A DNA stretch of 49,798 nt. It comes from Actinomycetota bacterium. GTDB lineage: Bacteria > Actinomycetota > Acidimicrobiia > Acidimicrobiales > Ilumatobacteraceae. The notes under the pieces are model-generated. The model had not been told where the DNA came from. It was given only the letters and a program-made list of their open reading frames with translations, and did not search any database. The stretch's first letter is position 1; each line of letters opens with the position of its first letter. Location: contig SXKB01000091.1 in NCBI GenBank assembly GCA_005778215.1, positions 1 through 49,798 on the forward strand, written 5' to 3'. Positions 33,794-42,684 of this stretch are shown one piece after another. A program made the translations under genes and the position numbers.

Positions 33794-34762
33794 GTGACCG
33801 ACACCCCCTCCGATCCGACACCATCCAGACGCGGCCGCGGCGCGCCCGTGGGTGACGTGGTGCTGGCAGTCGACATCGGCGGCACGAAGCTGGCCGTCGG
33901 TCTGGTCACCATGCAGGGCGAGCTCATCGACCGCGACGAAGTGGCGGTGAACCACGACCTGCAGGCCGACGCGCTGTTCGCCACGCTCCGCGAACTGCTC
34001 GAATCACAGATGGAACGTGCACGCGGGCATCACCACGTGCGGCCCGTCGCCACCGGCGTCGGCTGCGCCGGCCCCATCCAGCCCAACTGCGAGACCATCG
34101 CGCCGCTGAACCTGCCCGCGTGGCGCAACTTCCCGCTGCGCGAACGCCTGGCGGTCGCCACCACGCTGCCCGTCTACGGAGACCTCGACGCGAAGGCACT
34201 GGCCCTCGCCGAGGGTTGGCTCGGCGCCGCGCAGGGCCGGCAGAGCTTCCTCGCGATGGTGGTGTCCACCGGCGTGGGCGGCGGCATCGTGCTGAACGGC
34301 CAACTGCTCGACGGCGCCGGCGGCAACGCCGGCCACGTCGGCCACATCATCGTCGAGCCCAACGGCCGGCGTTGCTCGTGCGGCGCCCGTGGGTGCCTGG
34401 AGGCCGAGGCCTCGGGACTGGCCATCGAGGCCATCACCGGCCGCCCGCCCACCTCCCCCACGTACGAGAGCATGCAGCGCACCGGCCGCCTCGTCGGTCG
34501 CGCGGCGGCGTCGGTGTGCAATCTGCTCGACCTCGACCTGGTGGTGGTCGGCGGCTCCGTGGCACTCGGGTTCGGCGCGACGTTCTTCAACTCCGCCCAG
34601 GAAGCACTCGACGAGCACACCAAGCTCGCGTTCTCGCGCGGGGCGCGCATCACGCCGGTGCGGCTCGGCGACCGAGGCCCCCTCATCGGCGCCGGCGCCG
34701 TGGGTGTGCGCGGGGTGCATCGAGCACGCCGAGCCAGCAACCGAGCGGCGCTCGCGCCGTAG
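33794..34762 (+). CDS. ROK family sugar kinase (glucokinase-like)
   Basis: A 322-residue kinase. ATP phosphate-loop VLAVDIGGTKLAVGLV, catalytic-Asp region LPVYGDLDAKALALAEGWLGAA, and the ROK zinc motif CSCGARGCLEAEASG are present, as is GHVGHIIVEPNG. Actinobacterial ROK kinases often serve as glucokinase; with glgA/glgC and a beta-glucosidase in the window this is plausible but not proven. The first ~20 residues (TPSDPTPSRRGRGAP) are a charged extension. The GTG start lies one base after the oxygenase stop. There is no DNA-binding domain, so it is not a ROK repressor. Confidence 0.9.
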   Translation: MTDTPSDPTPSRRGRGAPVGDVVLAVDIGGTKLAVGLVTMQGELIDRDEVAVNHDLQADALFATLRELLESQMERARGHHHVRPVATGVGCAGPIQPNCETIAPLNLPAWRNFPLRERLAVATTLPVYGDLDAKALALAEGWLGAAQGRQSFLAMVVSTGVGGGIVLNGQLLDGAGGNAGHVGHIIVEPNGRRCSCGARGCLEAEASGLAIEAITGRPPTSPTYESMQRTGRLVGRAAASVCNLLDLDLVVVGGSVALGFGATFFNSAQEALDEHTKLAFSRGARITPVRLGDRGPLIGAGAVGVRGVHRARRASNRAALAP

Positions 34763-34814
34763 TCGTTCCGTCCGTCACACCCCACGAGGGGCCCACGGTG
34801 GTGAGAGGCAACCG

Positions 34815-35717
34815 ATGACCAAGATCCGCAGCACCGACTCCCGCAACATGTCCGACGCCCGCGGTCAGCGTGGCGGGGGGATGTCGTTCCCGGGCATGGG
34901 CGGCGGTGGTGGCGGTGGGTTTCCCATCCCCGGTGGCATGAAGGCCGGTGGCGGGCTGCTGGGCATCATCATCGTGCTCGCTGCGGTGCTGCTGCCGCAG
35001 TTGATGGGTGGCGGTCCGGCCGCGATGTCGTCGCCGGTGCCGGGCAACCAACTGCCCGGCGACGGCGCGTGCACCACGGAGCTCGAGCAGGTCGTGTGCG
35101 GTGTCACCAACGACGTGCAGGGCTACTGGTCGGCCGCGCTGCCCGAGTACTTCGGCGTCGACTACGTGGTCACCAAGACCCTGCTGTTCGACCAGCCGCG
35201 CCAGACCGGTTGTGGTCTCGGCAGCCCCGAGACCGGCCCGTTCTACTGCCCGGCCGACCAGCTCGTCTACATCGACCTCGGGTTCCTGCAGCAGATCGAG
35301 AACCAGTTCGTCGGCAGCACCAGCGACCTGGCCGAGCAGTACATCCTGGCCCACGAGTACGGCCACCACGTCCAGCACGTGCTCGGCACCAACGCCCAGG
35401 TGCAGGACGCGTCGCGTCGCGACCCCGGCCGCGCCAACCAGTACTCGGTGGCATTGGAACTGCAGGCCGACTGCTACGCCGGCGTGTGGGTGGGCGACGC
35501 CAACCGCCGTGGTCTGCTCGACGACCCGAACGAGATCCAGGAGGCCATCCGCGCCGCCGAAGGTGTGGGCGACGACCGGATCCAGGAGAAGACCACCGGA
35601 CGCATCGATCCCGAGCGGTGGACCCACGGCTCGGCCGAGCAGCGCCGCACATGGTTCCTCCGTGGCTTCACCACGGTCGATCCGCGGCAGTGCAACACGT
35701 TCGCCGAAGTGCTCTGA
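34815..35717 (+). CDS. Neutral zinc metallopeptidase, YpfJ family, membrane-anchored
   Basis: A 300-residue protein. It starts with a Gly/Met-rich cytoplasmic segment (GMGGGGGGGFPIPGGMKAGG) and one membrane helix (about 44 to 63, LLGIIIVLAAVLLPQLM). An extracellular peptidase domain follows with the zinc motif HEYGHH (His180, Glu181, His184) and LELQADCYAGVWVGDA as the downstream metal/active-site helix. Length and order match the YpfJ/zinc metallopeptidase family, whose substrates are not established. Start: ATG with GAGAGG nearby. Confidence 0.92.
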   Translation: MTKIRSTDSRNMSDARGQRGGGMSFPGMGGGGGGGFPIPGGMKAGGGLLGIIIVLAAVLLPQLMGGGPAAMSSPVPGNQLPGDGACTTELEQVVCGVTNDVQGYWSAALPEYFGVDYVVTKTLLFDQPRQTGCGLGSPETGPFYCPADQLVYIDLGFLQQIENQFVGSTSDLAEQYILAHEYGHHVQHVLGTNAQVQDASRRDPGRANQYSVALELQADCYAGVWVGDANRRGLLDDPNEIQEAIRAAEGVGDDRIQEKTTGRIDPERWTHGSAEQRRTWFLRGFTTVDPRQCNTFAEVL

Positions 35718-35739
35718 CCCGTGTCGGGGATGCTCGTGC

Positions 35740-36840
35740 TCAGGCGCTGAACCGGCGGTACACCCACTCCAGCGGACCGTACTCGTGATGGCGATGCCAC
35801 AGGTTGGCCAGCACGATGGCCACCATCCAGTAGCCCAGCGCGAGCGCGAGCGAGATGCCCAGTCCGCCGGGCTGCACCCAGTCGAGCCAGTCGACGACCA
35901 GGTTGAAAACCAGCACGTGCAACACGTAGAGCGAGAGCGTGGAACGACCGGTGACGGCCAGCGCCTGGGTGACCCGCGACGTGGACGTGGCCGTGGCGAT
36001 CGCCCCGATCACCGTGACCGCCACCAGCGACGTGCCCACGGCGGCCAGTGAGTACAGCACGCCGCGGTCGAACGGGTGGGTGCTGCGCGAGGCCGCATCC
36101 CACGGGAGCGTGCGCTCCAACGAGTACGCCAGGCCCACGCAGATGACGCCGAAGAACGCCAACTGCACGCGCATGATGCTGCCGAACGGCAGCGCCCGGC
36201 CGAGCACGATGCCCATGCAGAAGAACAGCAACCACGGCAGCAACGGGTGGGTGCCGCGCACGAGCGCATCGAGCAGCAGGTCGCGCGGCGACAGGTTGGT
36301 CTCGGCGGTCGTGTCGAACAGCCAGTCCACCGGGTGACCCACCGTCGCACGTTCGCGGCCCCACCATTGCAGTGTCGCTGCACTGATGGCGGCCACCACA
36401 CCGATCGCCGCGATCCATCGGCTGCGCCACGTGAAGATGGCCGCGCCCACCAGGAAGTAGGCGCCGTAGAAGAACAGGATGGTGCCCGGCCAGATCCAGT
36501 CGAGCACGAACCCGAACGCGAACAGCAGCACCCCGCGGCGGATGAGCGTCCAGCGCACGTCGCTCACGGCCTGCGGGTCGCGGTTGGTGAGCGCACGCCG
36601 CGACATCAGCGCCACGCCCATGCCGGCCACGGTGACGAACGTGGCCGCGAACCGAGTGCTCAACGGACCCGTCCAGGGGTCGAACAGGTCGGCCAGGAAG
36701 CCGTCGCCGGGCTGGCCGCCGCGCAGGATGAGATACCCGTGGTAGTTCATCACGCACACGCCGATGAGCGCGACGGCGCGCACCACGTCGAGATCGACCA
36801 CGCGGTCGCCGTGGCTGGGGAGGGGGCGGCTCACGTCCAT
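35740..36840 (-). CDS. DUF418/HGSNAT-type multi-pass membrane protein (acyltransferase-like)
   Basis: A 366-residue protein with about ten membrane helices. It begins RVVDLDVVRAVALIGVCVMNYHGYL, like DUF1624/acyltransferase proteins (a conserved N-terminal D...RG/RAxA...N-H pattern), and ends in the DUF418 signature YGPLEWVYRRFS. These proteins probably move acyl groups across the membrane, but evidence for this family is thin. The ATG at 36840 overlaps the end of the alanine-racemase-like gene by ten bases, so the two are cotranscribed. Confidence 0.85.
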   Translation of the reverse strand: MDVSRPLPSHGDRVVDLDVVRAVALIGVCVMNYHGYLILRGGQPGDGFLADLFDPWTGPLSTRFAATFVTVAGMGVALMSRRALTNRDPQAVSDVRWTLIRRGVLLFAFGFVLDWIWPGTILFFYGAYFLVGAAIFTWRSRWIAAIGVVAAISAATLQWWGRERATVGHPVDWLFDTTAETNLSPRDLLLDALVRGTHPLLPWLLFFCMGIVLGRALPFGSIMRVQLAFFGVICVGLAYSLERTLPWDAASRSTHPFDRGVLYSLAAVGTSLVAVTVIGAIATATSTSRVTQALAVTGRSTLSLYVLHVLVFNLVVDWLDWVQPGGLGISLALALGYWMVAIVLANLWHRHHEYGPLEWVYRRFSA

Positions 36841-37793
36841 TCGATCTCGTCGGCGACGGTGGTGGTGAGCGGTCGCTGCAGGTCGACCCGATCGCCCACG
36901 GCCGGGCACGGCGAGCCGCTGGGCACGGCGACGAGCGACGTGTGCATGTGTGGCGCTTCCACGAGCGCGAGCCGCGTGCGTTGGAAGTGGAACGGGCTGC
37001 GTCGGTCGGGATCGGCGTGGTCGAGCGGCGCCACGCCGTGGGCGGTGCCGGCGCCGATCATCACCACGTGACCATCGAACGGCACACGCGCGTGCCGGTA
37101 CCCGGCCGACTCGCCGGTCGACACCGGGCTCACCTGCAGCACGTCGGCCGACAGGTGCAGGAAGTCGCCCTTCGGCACCGAGTGCCACAGCGCGGTGCCC
37201 ACGCGGACGTACCAGCGATGGTTCGAGTGGGTGGTCTGCAACGCGTGGAACGAGGTGGGGGAGAGGTGGCTCACCCACACGTCGGCGTCGGTCGGCAGGT
37301 GGGGCAGCCAGGCCGCCACCTCCTCGAGACGCGCCGCGTCGTCGCCGGCGAGGGGCAGGTGCAGCGCGAACCCGTGCACCTGCAGACCGTGCTCGTGCAC
37401 CGCCTGCAGCACGGCAGGCAGCTCGTCGGGGGTGGCGCCGTACCGGCGCATGCTCGACGCGAGCTTCACGATCACCCGTCCGCCCCAGCCACGCAACGCC
37501 TGCGCGTGTGCCACCGAACCCACGGTGAGCACGGCCCGTCGAGTGGTGGGCGCCGCGAGTGTGGGCGTGAGCACCACCGGGGTGAGCGCCCTCGGCACGT
37601 CGTGCAGCTCGTGCACGTCGCCCACGCACACCCAGGTGGCGCCGGCGCTGCGTGCCATCTCGTGCAGGGTGGAGCGGCCGAACCCGTAACCGTTGCCCTT
37701 CACCACCGGCACCAACCCGTGGCCGTACGCGGCGGCGGTGCCGTGCACGTGGGCCGACCAGGCGGCGCGATCGACGGTGAGGCGCACGGTCAT
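36831..37793 (-). CDS. Alanine racemase-like PLP-dependent protein
   Basis: A 320-residue protein. VPVVKGNGYGFGR carries the PLP-binding lysine of fold-type III enzymes (alanine racemase, Lys39 position). GGRVIVKLASSMRRYGATPDEL and HGLQVHGFALHLPL match the barrel. The C-terminal domain is shorter than usual (family ~370), and the conserved V-S-Y-G catalytic-tyrosine motif appears to read V-S-T-G, with a Tyr a few residues on. So racemase activity is uncertain; a PLP-homeostasis or other amino-acid role is possible. The ATG at 37793 (TVRLTVDRAAW) is the likely start; the ORF-track start at 37838 is longer. Confidence 0.8.
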   Translation of the reverse strand: MTVRLTVDRAAWSAHVHGTAAAYGHGLVPVVKGNGYGFGRSTLHEMARSAGATWVCVGDVHELHDVPRALTPVVLTPTLAAPTTRRAVLTVGSVAHAQALRGWGGRVIVKLASSMRRYGATPDELPAVLQAVHEHGLQVHGFALHLPLAGDDAARLEEVAAWLPHLPTDADVWVSHLSPTSFHALQTTHSNHRWYVRVGTALWHSVPKGDFLHLSADVLQVSPVSTGESAGYRHARVPFDGHVVMIGAGTAHGVAPLDHADPDRRSPFHFQRTRLALVEAPHMHTSLVAVPSGSPCPAVGDRVDLQRPLTTTVADEIEWT

Positions 37794-37891
37794 CGCCGCC
37801 ACCGTACTGCCCGCCATCGGGTGGAACCGGTGTGGCACGTCGCGGAAATCCCGAGTTGTCTGATCGGAATTATGGGTCTACGATCGTGGAC

Positions 37892-38392
37892 ATGCGTGCA
37901 CGGTGGTTCGGTTTCCCCAATCCGGTCAACGAGACCTCGGCCCGCCTCGTCGCGGCCGGTGTGGTGCTGCAAGGCGTCGTGTACCTCGCCGTGCAGCAGT
38001 GGTGGGTGCTCGTCCCGCTCGCCTACGGCTTCCTGGCCCGCGTGCTGGCCGGGCCGCGATTCAGCCCGCTCGGTCGGCTGGTCACCGAGATCATCACCCC
38101 GCGCCTCACGAGCGTGGAGCACAAGTTCGTCGCCGGGCCACCCAAGCGTTTCGCCCAGGGTGTCGGGCTCGCGTTCAGCGGTGGTGCTCTGGTGGCACTC
38201 GCGTTCGGTGCACCCACCGTGGCCACGGTGCTCATCGCCGGTCTCGTCGTCGCCGCCACGCTCGAGAGCGTGTTCGCGTTCTGCCTCGGCTGCGTGGTGT
38301 TCGGTCAGTTGATGAAGCTGGGTGTCGTGCCCGAGTCGGTGTGCCTCGAGTGCAGCGACATCAGCGGTCGCCTCGCTGCGGCCACCCACTGA
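37892..38392 (+). CDS. DUF4395 family membrane protein
   Basis: A 166-residue protein, MRARWFGFPNPVNETSARLVAAG then LAYGFLARVLAGPRFSPLGRLVTEIITPRL, matching DUF4395. Three or four membrane helices are apparent, with a conserved cysteine pair in FAFCLGCVVFGQLM and another pair in SVCLECSDI. DUF4395 proteins often sit by thioredoxin-like or sulfur genes; none is here, so a thiol-redox role is only a hint from the cysteines. The ATG at 37892 is preferred over 37832. Its 3' end overlaps convergent mftF by 32 bases. Confidence 0.87.
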   Translation: MRARWFGFPNPVNETSARLVAAGVVLQGVVYLAVQQWWVLVPLAYGFLARVLAGPRFSPLGRLVTEIITPRLTSVEHKFVAGPPKRFAQGVGLAFSGGALVALAFGAPTVATVLIAGLVVAATLESVFAFCLGCVVFGQLMKLGVVPESVCLECSDISGRLAAATH

Positions 38393-39710
38393 GGTCGGGC
38401 ACCAGCGGTCCGGCGTCGCGCTCCAGCGCCACGCCCCACCACACACCCGTGCCGTAGGCGGCCTCGTCGGCCCACTGCAGCGGCGCGTCGATCAACGGCT
38501 GTGGTGAGCGAGCGCGCATCGCGTCGGCCACCACGGGTCCCACGTACGCGGCCATCAGCGGCAGCCTTGCCCGCGGCACCACGACGGCGATGACGAGCGC
38601 GAGCGGCCACCACACGCGGGTGACACCCTTCGCGAGCTGTCGACCCGCGGCGAGATGGCCGCGCAGGGCCAACTGCACCGTGGCCTCCGCCGGCACATCG
38701 CGCAGTTTCCGCTGCAGGGCCGCGGCGGTGCCCCCGGCCAACGCGACCGCGAGCCACGGTCGGCGCAGGGCGAGCAGGGCCCACACTCCCAGGCTCCAGC
38801 CGCTCATCCGCACCGGCGCCAACGCGCCCGGGTGGCGCGTCGCGAGCGGTGCAGCGGAACGCCCGTAGCCCATCCGCTGCCGCAGCATCGCCGCCACCGA
38901 CGAGCGTGGCCGGTGGTGCACCACCGCAGCGGGTTCGTAGCGGCAGCGATGCCCGGCGTCGGCGAGTCGCCACACCAGATCGACGTCCTCGCCCACGCGC
39001 AGGTCGGTGTCGAACCCGCCGACCGATCGCAGCGCGTCGACCCGGCACACCAACACCGCGGCCGGCACGTAGCTGACGCGGGTGCCGGCCGCCACGCGCG
39101 CCGGCTCGTCACCCAGATCGAGCGGGCTGTGCCGGTGCTCGTACCCGGCGAGCAGGCCGGCATCCTCGGTGCCACGGACTCGCGGCGCGACCAGCGCGAC
39201 GCGCGGGTCGGCGAAATGGGGCAGCAGCGGCTGCAGCCACCCGTCGGGGAGTTCGACATCGGCATCGACGAAGGCGACCAGCGGCGTGGTGACGTGGTCG
39301 AGTCCGGCGTCGCGCGCCCCTGCGGGACCGAGGTTCACGTCGAGGCGCAGCAGGGTGGTGCCGGGCGGCGCAGTGATCGGCACGGGGCTGCCGTCGTCGA
39401 CCACGATGGTGCGCAGCGCGGACGGCGGCTCCGGTGTGACGCCCAGCACCGGCATCACCACCGTCACGTCGTCGGGCGTGAACGGCCCGTCGGCCGGCTC
39501 GGGGTGCAGCGCACCCGCGTCGACGAACCGGTCGAGCAACTGCTGCACGATCGCAGTGTCGGGGTGCTCGCCGCTCAGTGACGCGGCCAGCACGTGCGCG
39601 CCCCCGGCCGAGACGCGGAACAGTCGCAGCGGCGAACCGGCGATGACGACCCGCCCGTCGCCCGGCTGCTGCCACGACGAGTCGCGTCGGTAGCGGGTCA
39701 CTCCCACCAT
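38361..39710 (-). CDS. mftF: Mycofactocin glycosyltransferase MftF
   Basis: A 449-residue protein. After ~100 residues typical of MftF (PGDGRVVIAGSPLRLFRVS) comes a GT2 domain: VVMPVLG, IVVDDGSPVPI, NLGPAGARDAGLD, VDADVELPDGWLQPL (DxD) and GEDVDLVWRLADAGHRCRYEP. The C-terminal part has membrane-associated helices (GVWALLALRRPWLAVALAGG). Family knowledge: MftF adds glucose chains to the mycofactocin aglycone. A GTG at 39701, in GTGA overlap with mftE, is an alternative start. It is the last gene of the four-gene operon; mftA-D are not in the window. Confidence 0.9.
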   Translation of the reverse strand: MVGVTRYRRDSSWQQPGDGRVVIAGSPLRLFRVSAGGAHVLAASLSGEHPDTAIVQQLLDRFVDAGALHPEPADGPFTPDDVTVVMPVLGVTPEPPSALRTIVVDDGSPVPITAPPGTTLLRLDVNLGPAGARDAGLDHVTTPLVAFVDADVELPDGWLQPLLPHFADPRVALVAPRVRGTEDAGLLAGYEHRHSPLDLGDEPARVAAGTRVSYVPAAVLVCRVDALRSVGGFDTDLRVGEDVDLVWRLADAGHRCRYEPAAVVHHRPRSSVAAMLRQRMGYGRSAAPLATRHPGALAPVRMSGWSLGVWALLALRRPWLAVALAGGTAAALQRKLRDVPAEATVQLALRGHLAAGRQLAKGVTRVWWPLALVIAVVVPRARLPLMAAYVGPVVADAMRARSPQPLIDAPLQWADEAAYGTGVWWGVALERDAGPLVPDLSGWPQRGDR

Positions 39711-40381
39711 TCGTCGACCGCCGCGACGAGGTCGATGGTGAGCCGCGTGAGCATGGTGCGTCCCGCCGAGGCCGAGGCGCGCAGCGGATCGCCGAGCACA
39801 CCGTTGCGGCTGACGGCACGAACCCCGCCCTCGCGGATCTCGTCGATCACGTCGCCCAACGGGGCGGTGACACCCACCTCGGCGCGGTGCATGCGCACCA
39901 GATCGGGCGCGATGGCCAGCATCAACGACGTCTCGGTGTCGCCCGCATGTGCGTCGCCGCCGGCCACACGCGGCCACCACGAGAGCACCTTGCGCCCTTC
40001 GGCGTGCAGCAGTCGCACGGCGCGCTCGACCGGCACCCGGTTGCCGCCGTGTCCGTTCACCAGCACCACGCCCGAGCTCCAGTCGGCGCTGCGCACCAAC
40101 TCCACGATGACCTGCTCGAACACCTCGGTGCCCAACGACAACGTGCCGGGGAAGCCGGCGTGCTCGCCGCTGGCGCTGATGGTGAGCGGCGGCGTGACCA
40201 GGATCTCGCCCTCGTACTTGTCGGCCAGGTTCTCGGCGAGCGCGGCGGCGATGCGTGTGTCGGTGTCGAGCGGGAGGTGCGGGCCGTGTTGTTCGCACGC
40301 ACCGACCGGCACTGCGAGCAGCGCTCGGCGAGGTGCCTGGTGGTGCTCCGTCCAGGTGGTGCGGCCGAGGAAGCGCGTCAC
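39698..40381 (-). CDS. mftE: Mycofactocin peptidase MftE (creatininase family)
   Basis: A 227-residue creatininase-fold metallohydrolase. Metal-ligand motifs are visible: Glu30 and His32 (ACEQHGPHLPLDTD), Asp41, and the NGHGGN loop, with ISASGEHAGFPGTLSLG typical of MftE. In known systems it cuts the modified MftA peptide to free the Val-Tyr-derived core. The GTG at 40381 overlaps the beta-propeller gene stop (GTGA), and its own stop overlaps the possible mftF GTG. Adjacency to mftF makes the MftE call firm over generic creatininase. Absence of mftA-D nearby is notable. Confidence 0.9.
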   Translation of the reverse strand: MTRFLGRTTWTEHHQAPRRALLAVPVGACEQHGPHLPLDTDTRIAAALAENLADKYEGEILVTPPLTISASGEHAGFPGTLSLGTEVFEQVIVELVRSADWSSGVVLVNGHGGNRVPVERAVRLLHAEGRKVLSWWPRVAGGDAHAGDTETSLMLAIAPDLVRMHRAEVGVTAPLGDVIDEIREGGVRAVSRNGVLGDPLRASASAGRTMLTRLTIDLVAAVDEWWE

Positions 40382-41979
40382 GACGGCAGCCCCAGGCAGT
40401 GGATGAACCCGCCACGCGTGCCCACGTAGATGCGGCCGTTCCACACCACCGGGGTGCTCTCGATGTTGCCCTCGAGGGTGACCTGCCACAGCTCGGTGGG
40501 CAGCACCCGCGGGTTGCTCACGTCGAACGCGTGGACGGTGCCGCTGCCGTCGGCCTGGATGAGCACACCGTCGACCAGCACCGGTGAGCTGAGCACCGGA
40601 GCGGCCACCTCGGTCTTCCACAGGATCTCGCCGGTGGTGCGATCGATGCCGTACACCTTGCCGGGCTTGGTGTTCCAGATGACCACGTCGCCGGTGACGA
40701 TGGGCGTGGCCCAGGTGCCACTGTCGACACCGTTGTTCACGTCGATGCTCCACACCACCGGGTCGGCCTCGTTGCGCGGATCGATCTTCAGCAACTGGCC
40801 CACTTCCTGCGCCCGACTGTTGTTGCGGTCGACCTCGGTGCCCACGAACAGGTAGCCCTGGTCGTCGGGCACCACGCTGGCATCGCTGTCGTCGCCGGTC
40901 CAGAAGCGGAACGTGCGGTTCACCTCACCGACGCCGGTGCGCAGCGACGAGATGTCCCATCCCTGCAAGAGGCCGCCCGACGAGTTGAGCCACGCCGTGT
41001 CGCCACTGACCGACACCGACGCCTCCAGGCTGACGCGCTTGGGGTCCTTCGCGCCCAGATCGGCGATGAGTTGTTGGTCCCAGCCCGGCACACGGAACAC
41101 CAACTTCGGATCGACGGTGACGGTGCCGTCGGCGGCGTACCCGCGGTTCAGGCGGATGCCGTGGAACCAGCTGTTCTCGCCGCCTTCGATGAGATGGTCG
41201 TTCAGCACCAGTGGCGCGGCGTCCCAGTCGTCGTTGTGCATGCGGTCGTCGGTGCGACCGTTGATCTTCCACAGCTCGCGCGGCTCGGCGCCGTCGAACG
41301 CGATGATGCGCAGGTAGTTGTCGCGCGACCCGGCGTAGACGAGCGGATAGCCGTCGGGGTCGATGGTGACGTTGCCCTTGGCGAGGTCGTCGGTGGCGAA
41401 CGGCGGGATGATGTCCTCGCCCGTCACGCCGTCGACGAAGTGGATCTTGTAGTCGTACGCGCCGAACACCACCCAGGTGCGGCCGTCGCGTTCGAACACC
41501 GCGGGTTGCCCGGTCCAACCCGTGCCGCACCACGTGCGCACGTTGCCGTACTCGCTGCTCTCACCGCACATCGGGTTGCCCTTGCCGGGGTACTGCCACA
41601 GCTCCTGCGGGACGGTGCGCGGCACCGGGCCCGTGCCGTAGAAGCTGCGCGTCGGGTTGCCGCGGAACGTGAGCACGCCGGGCACCTCCGCGCTGTACGG
41701 ACGGCCGAACGACGCCGGGTCGACCAGCACGTCGGTGCGCGGCACGAACGCCGCCGTGGTGGGCGCGGCGGTGGACTCGGGTGCGACCGAGGTGTCGCCG
41801 CCGGCGATGGGCGCAGCGCTGTCGGTGCCGCCCGCTGTGTCGGTGGCACCGGTGCCCGCAACCACGCTGGTGCTGCCCTCGTCGTTGCCACCGACCACCT
41901 CGTGCACGAGCCCGGCCAACACGCCGACGATGGCCACGGCGCCCACGAACACGGCACCACGGCGAGCGAAGTAGCTCAT
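40378..41979 (-). CDS. Membrane-anchored PQQ-like beta-propeller protein
   Basis: A 533-residue protein. A short N terminus MSYFARRG and one membrane helix (AVFVGAVAIVGVLAGLVHEVVGG) are followed by a Thr/Ala/Ser-rich linker. The rest is a propeller of repeated WD-like blades: QPAVFERDGRTWVVFGAYDYKIHFVDGVTG, TIDPDGYPLVYAGSRDNYLRI, GVLIQADGSGTVHAFDVS, VVWNGRIYVGTRGGFIHCL. No catalytic residue of PQQ dehydrogenases is evident, so it may bind or scaffold rather than oxidise. It overlaps the TetR gene above and mftE below by four bases each, implying a role with mycofactocin; that is inference from operon position. Confidence 0.88.
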   Translation of the reverse strand: MSYFARRGAVFVGAVAIVGVLAGLVHEVVGGNDEGSTSVVAGTGATDTAGGTDSAAPIAGGDTSVAPESTAAPTTAAFVPRTDVLVDPASFGRPYSAEVPGVLTFRGNPTRSFYGTGPVPRTVPQELWQYPGKGNPMCGESSEYGNVRTWCGTGWTGQPAVFERDGRTWVVFGAYDYKIHFVDGVTGEDIIPPFATDDLAKGNVTIDPDGYPLVYAGSRDNYLRIIAFDGAEPRELWKINGRTDDRMHNDDWDAAPLVLNDHLIEGGENSWFHGIRLNRGYAADGTVTVDPKLVFRVPGWDQQLIADLGAKDPKRVSLEASVSVSGDTAWLNSSGGLLQGWDISSLRTGVGEVNRTFRFWTGDDSDASVVPDDQGYLFVGTEVDRNNSRAQEVGQLLKIDPRNEADPVVWSIDVNNGVDSGTWATPIVTGDVVIWNTKPGKVYGIDRTTGEILWKTEVAAPVLSSPVLVDGVLIQADGSGTVHAFDVSNPRVLPTELWQVTLEGNIESTPVVWNGRIYVGTRGGFIHCLGLPS

Positions 41980-42596
41980 GCCGACAGACCCCGGGAGATG
42001 GCGGCGCAGCTGTCGCGGAACACGGCCTCCCAGTCGAGGGGGATGTGCCGCTTCTGCTTCAGTTCCAGGCTCACAGCGCCGTGGCAGGTGCTCCACACGA
42101 TGCCGGCGAGGTGCAACGGGTCGCCGGGTCGAAAGCGTCCGGCGGTGATGCACCGCTCGATGCGCTCGGCGAGGTGCTGCAGCGTGGCGAGCCCGCTCGC
42201 CGTCGCGGCGTCACTGGGTTCGTAGTCGGGCACCGCCTTCTCGAACATCACCGAGTACAGCGTGGGATGCTCGAACGCGAACGCCCGGTACCGCATGCCG
42301 CACATCGTGAGGTCGGCCACGGGGTCGTCGGTGACCGGCACCTCGGTCATCGTGGCGGCCAGGAGTCGGAACCCTTCGAGGAACAGGTGCTCCACCACGC
42401 CGTGCTTGCCGCCGAACCGTGAGTACACGTTCATCGTGCTCATGCCCGAGTCGCCGGCGATGCGCCGCACGGTGAGGGCGCCGGCCCCTTCGTCGGTGAG
42501 CAGTCGGCTCGCCGTGCGCAGCAGCGTACGGCCCACCTCGTCGAGGGGCGAGGTGCGCGCAGCGCCCACGGCGGGGGTGCTCTGCACAGGCGTCAC
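41976..42596 (-). CDS. TetR family transcriptional regulator (first gene of the mftE-mftF operon)
   Basis: A 206-residue repressor. The N-terminal helix-turn-helix reads LLRTASRLLTDEGAGALTVRRIAGDSGMSTMNVYSRFGGKHGVVEHLF. The C-terminal ligand domain (YRAFAFEHPTLYSVMFEKAVPDY, GIVWSTCHGAVSLELKQKRHI) is of the WHG-type (TetR_C_33-like). It heads an operon with the beta-propeller protein, mftE and mftF, and is divergent from a DHA2 exporter. It could control both; mycofactocin clusters often carry a TetR regulator (MftR), but I do not assign that name firmly. The start is one of several GTGs (42602, 42596 or 42587). Confidence 0.85.
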   Translation of the reverse strand: MTPVQSTPAVGAARTSPLDEVGRTLLRTASRLLTDEGAGALTVRRIAGDSGMSTMNVYSRFGGKHGVVEHLFLEGFRLLAATMTEVPVTDDPVADLTMCGMRYRAFAFEHPTLYSVMFEKAVPDYEPSDAATASGLATLQHLAERIERCITAGRFRPGDPLHLAGIVWSTCHGAVSLELKQKRHIPLDWEAVFRDSCAAISRGLSA

Positions 42597-42665
42597 GCTC
42601 CGCACGCTAGCCCGGGCGATGTGTCGAAGGTCATGATCCACCGCAGGTGACAGGCCGAGAACGAG

Positions 42666-42684
42666 GTGATAACAATGTGATAAC
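42666..42684. promoter_or_regulatory. Candidate TetR operator: tandem GTGATAAC repeats
   Basis: GTGATAAC occurs twice (42666-42673 and 42677-42684), 11 bases apart centre to centre, about one helical turn. The site is in the 108-base gap between divergent tetR and DHA2 genes, 20 bases before the exporter ATG. TetR sites are usually palindromic, so a direct repeat may instead be part of a -10 region; a regulator site is inference. Confidence 0.45.

Noticed and set aside
41976-42596. Naming the TetR gene mftR
   Set aside because: Operon position fits, but the C-terminal domain looks WHG-like and no mftA-D are adjacent; left as TetR family regulator.
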